Below, one piece after another: positions 63,961 through 64,000 of a stretch of DNA of 64,000 nucleotides (the first letter of the stretch is position 1; each line of letters starts with the position of its first letter). The stretch lies in the NCBI RefSeq assembly GCF_010993975.1, contig NZ_JAACZO010000009.1:1-64000 (forward strand). Reading direction: 5' to 3'. The position numbers and the translations under genes are program-made. The DNA comes from Halomonas faecis. Its GTDB lineage: Bacteria > Pseudomonadota > Gammaproteobacteria > Pseudomonadales > Halomonadaceae. The notes beneath the pieces are model-generated. The model saw only the letters and a program-made list of their open reading frames with translations. It did not search any database and had not been told where the DNA came from.

Positions 63961-64000
63961 CGAGACATGGTCCTCGCCATCCGGGCAAGCCGGACGAGGG
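63957..64000 (+). CDS. N-terminal fragment of a gene truncated by the window edge
   Basis: ATG at 63957 overlaps the previous stop and opens a frame that runs off the right edge, reading MTRHGPRHPGKPDE. The start is strongly basic. Too little is visible to identify it. Confidence 0.5.
   Translation, partial: MTRHGPRHPGKPDE

Overview
This window reads as a stretch of core chromosome from a high-GC gammaproteobacterium of the Halomonadaceae type (Halomonas or a close relative). The evidence is the mix of Pseudomonas/Halomonas-type families (PA0069-type radical SAM, DUF3549, DUF3080, RimB-RimK), an osmoprotectant ABC importer, a putAP proline pair, a suf-only Fe-S operon, and uniformly GC-rich codons. 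I found no insertion sequence, prophage, integrase, CRISPR array or toxin-antitoxin pair. Gene packing is dense, with frequent ATGA or TGATG overlaps. The assignment is inference; the window has no rRNA or other marker.

Layout. 0-9 kb: the edge of a divergent gene behind an SOS-like repeat, a radical SAM gene, an alcohol dehydrogenase, DUF2797/YeaC/rhomboid genes, a nadK-phosphatase operon, an EamA transporter, a Pmp3-tailed protein, a CBS protein and tRNA-Gly(CCC). 9-16.6 kb: an AraC regulator with putA and putP (proline use), then ompW behind a possible FNR/ANR site. 16.6-20.9 kb: yqcC, DUF3549, rimB-rimK (ribosomal protein S6 glutamylation). 20.9-27.2 kb: the suf operon, Rrf2 regulator-sufB-C-D-S-T, on the minus strand, with a good Rrf2-type operator overlapping its own -10 box. 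27.3-33 kb: an EAL protein divergent from a YjfB-like motility protein, gloA, a VIT1-type transporter, an M48/HtpX gene that has lost its catalytic core, and a ZipA-like protein. 33-35.7 kb: a PRPP-synthase paralogue overlapping an AMP-phosphorylase-type enzyme. 36-39.6 kb: a four-gene OpuC/Osm-type betaine/choline importer. 39.6-44.8 kb: MmgE/PrpD, a 42-residue membrane peptide, a nitrilase-family amidase, YjbQ, a diguanylate cyclase, DCC and DJ-1 proteins.

44.9-48.2 kb is the least ordinary locus: a DddP-like M24 metalloenzyme and an Fe(II)/2-oxoglutarate oxygenase on one strand, divergent from a LysR regulator. The DddP-like protein keeps all six metal ligands at exactly the DddP spacing but has Gly where DddP has its catalytic Asp. 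The oxygenase has a complete HxD-His facial triad. Together they look like an uncharacterised oxidative pathway for a small amino-acid-like or betaine-like solute. 48-54 kb: YbhB, a flavodoxin-like protein, a small CCGSC-tailed protein, fadA/fadB and slyA. 54-64 kb: a universal stress protein, Uup, TatD with a degenerate exonuclease-like partner, a fused E1 alpha/beta dehydrogenase, a MATE exporter, a DUF3080 lipoprotein, an unknown protein and the start of a further gene.

Functional theme: uptake and turnover of nitrogenous compatible solutes and amino acids (put, OpuC/Osm, the DddP-like locus), Fe-S cluster assembly, fatty-acid beta-oxidation and c-di-GMP signalling. All calls come from reading the sequence; no database or structure search was run.
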